Shown piece by piece: positions 6,626 to 6,968 of a DNA stretch of 6,968 bases. The stretch is taken from positions 1 to 6,968 of the forward strand of contig CAKZPJ010000711.1 in NCBI GenBank assembly GCA_937138955.1. The letters are read 5' to 3'. Numbering within the stretch: position 1 is the first letter of the stretch; the number at the start of each line of letters is the position of its first letter. Origin of the DNA: an uncultured Flammeovirgaceae bacterium (lineage in GTDB: Bacteria > Bacteroidota > Bacteroidia > Cytophagales > Cyclobacteriaceae). A program made the position numbers and the translations under genes. A model generated the notes under the pieces. That model made no database searches and was not told the DNA's origin. It saw nothing but the letters and a program-made list of their open reading frames with translations.

Positions 6626-6968
6626 TTATAAATCAGTAAGTATCTGCGCATCAGAAGGAGCTTCGAAATAAGCATCGGTTACATTGGGTTTGAATGCTAC
6701 CCGGCTAACCTCTATTTCGGTAATACGTTCAGCGGGTTGTTCATCCTTCCACCAGTGAGTATTAAAGCCGGTAGCTAGAGTAATCCCATCAATCGTTTGG
6801 TGACCAGTCCACTCCATAAACTTTTCGGGGGTACGGCCACCATCAGGGAAGTAACCAGGGTAGGAAACGATGTAGCGAGTTACATCTACCTGTTTAGTTT
6901 CTTTATCAATATATACCACGTAGTAGTCATCGGGAGCGTCGCCTACGTTCTCACCGAAGGTGATTTTT
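6626..6968 (-). CDS. Hypothetical protein, C-terminal part (DUF6503-like)
   Basis: This is the last 114 codons of a gene that begins beyond the right edge. The frame is open through to the window end: KITFGENVGDAPDDYYVVYI precedes the first in-frame alternative start codon, GTG at 6919, so that GTG should not be taken as the start. Visible features are VGDAPDDYYVVYIDKETKQV, then RYIVSYPGYFPDGG, MEWTGHQTIDGITLATG, NTHWW and a closing segment with VAFKPNVTDAYFEAPSDAQI. The order (cofactorless strand pairs, a path for deriving coefficients from residue change, final FEAPSDA-type phrase) resembles secreted Bacteroidota proteins annotated as DUF6503, which have no assigned biochemical role. No catalytic motif is recognisable. 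Expected location is the periplasm or cell surface, but the signal peptide would be outside this window. The stop at 6626 is 254 bp from the lyase ATG, with the inverted-repeat element between them. Confidence 0.7.
   Translation of the reverse strand, partial: KITFGENVGDAPDDYYVVYIDKETKQVDVTRYIVSYPGYFPDGGRTPEKFMEWTGHQTIDGITLATGFNTHWWKDEQPAERITEIEVSRVAFKPNVTDAYFEAPSDAQILTDL

Overview
The window most likely comes from a member of the Bacteroidota (Cytophagales-like, moderate GC). The evidence is a TonB-dependent receptor with an N-terminal carboxypeptidase-regulatory-like domain, the Bacteroidota-type alternative GlmU-family protein, a promoter matching the TTG / TAnnTTTG pattern of this phylum, and no Shine-Dalgarno sequence before any of the visible starts. 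Every gene I can support is on the minus strand, so transcription runs from high to low coordinates.

Layout in the direction of transcription: (1) 6968-6626, the C-terminal part of a hypothetical protein resembling the DUF6503-type proteins of Bacteroidota, cut by the window edge. (2) A 253-bp gap holding a 123-bp MITE-like inverted repeat (6421-6543). (3) 6372-4304, a secreted heparinase II/III-family polysaccharide lyase gene broken into two overlapping ORFs by what looks like a one-base loss. The signal peptide and the start of the helical domain are in one frame; the catalytic core and C-terminal beta-sheet domain are in the other. (4) A 142-bp gap with the best promoter candidate in the window. 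(5) 4161-2926, a GlmU-family sugar nucleotidyltransferase/acyltransferase-like protein. (6) A 135-bp gap where I see no convincing site. (7) 2790-409, a 793-residue TonB-dependent outer-membrane receptor. (8) A 262-bp gap (147-408) with a weaker promoter candidate and a short direct repeat. (9) 146-1, the first 48 codons of glmS, continuing off the left edge.

Two themes stand out. The GlmU-like gene and glmS belong to the same route, fructose-6-phosphate to UDP-GlcNAc, which feeds peptidoglycan and LPS. They flank a TonB-dependent receptor of unknown substrate that has no SusD partner in view. The lyase would act on uronic-acid-containing polysaccharides outside the cytoplasm, but its reading frame is interrupted. 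I see no CRISPR array, tRNA, rRNA, transposase or phage gene. Nothing here amounts to a clearly new system; the points most worth checking are the split lyase and the repeat element just upstream of it.
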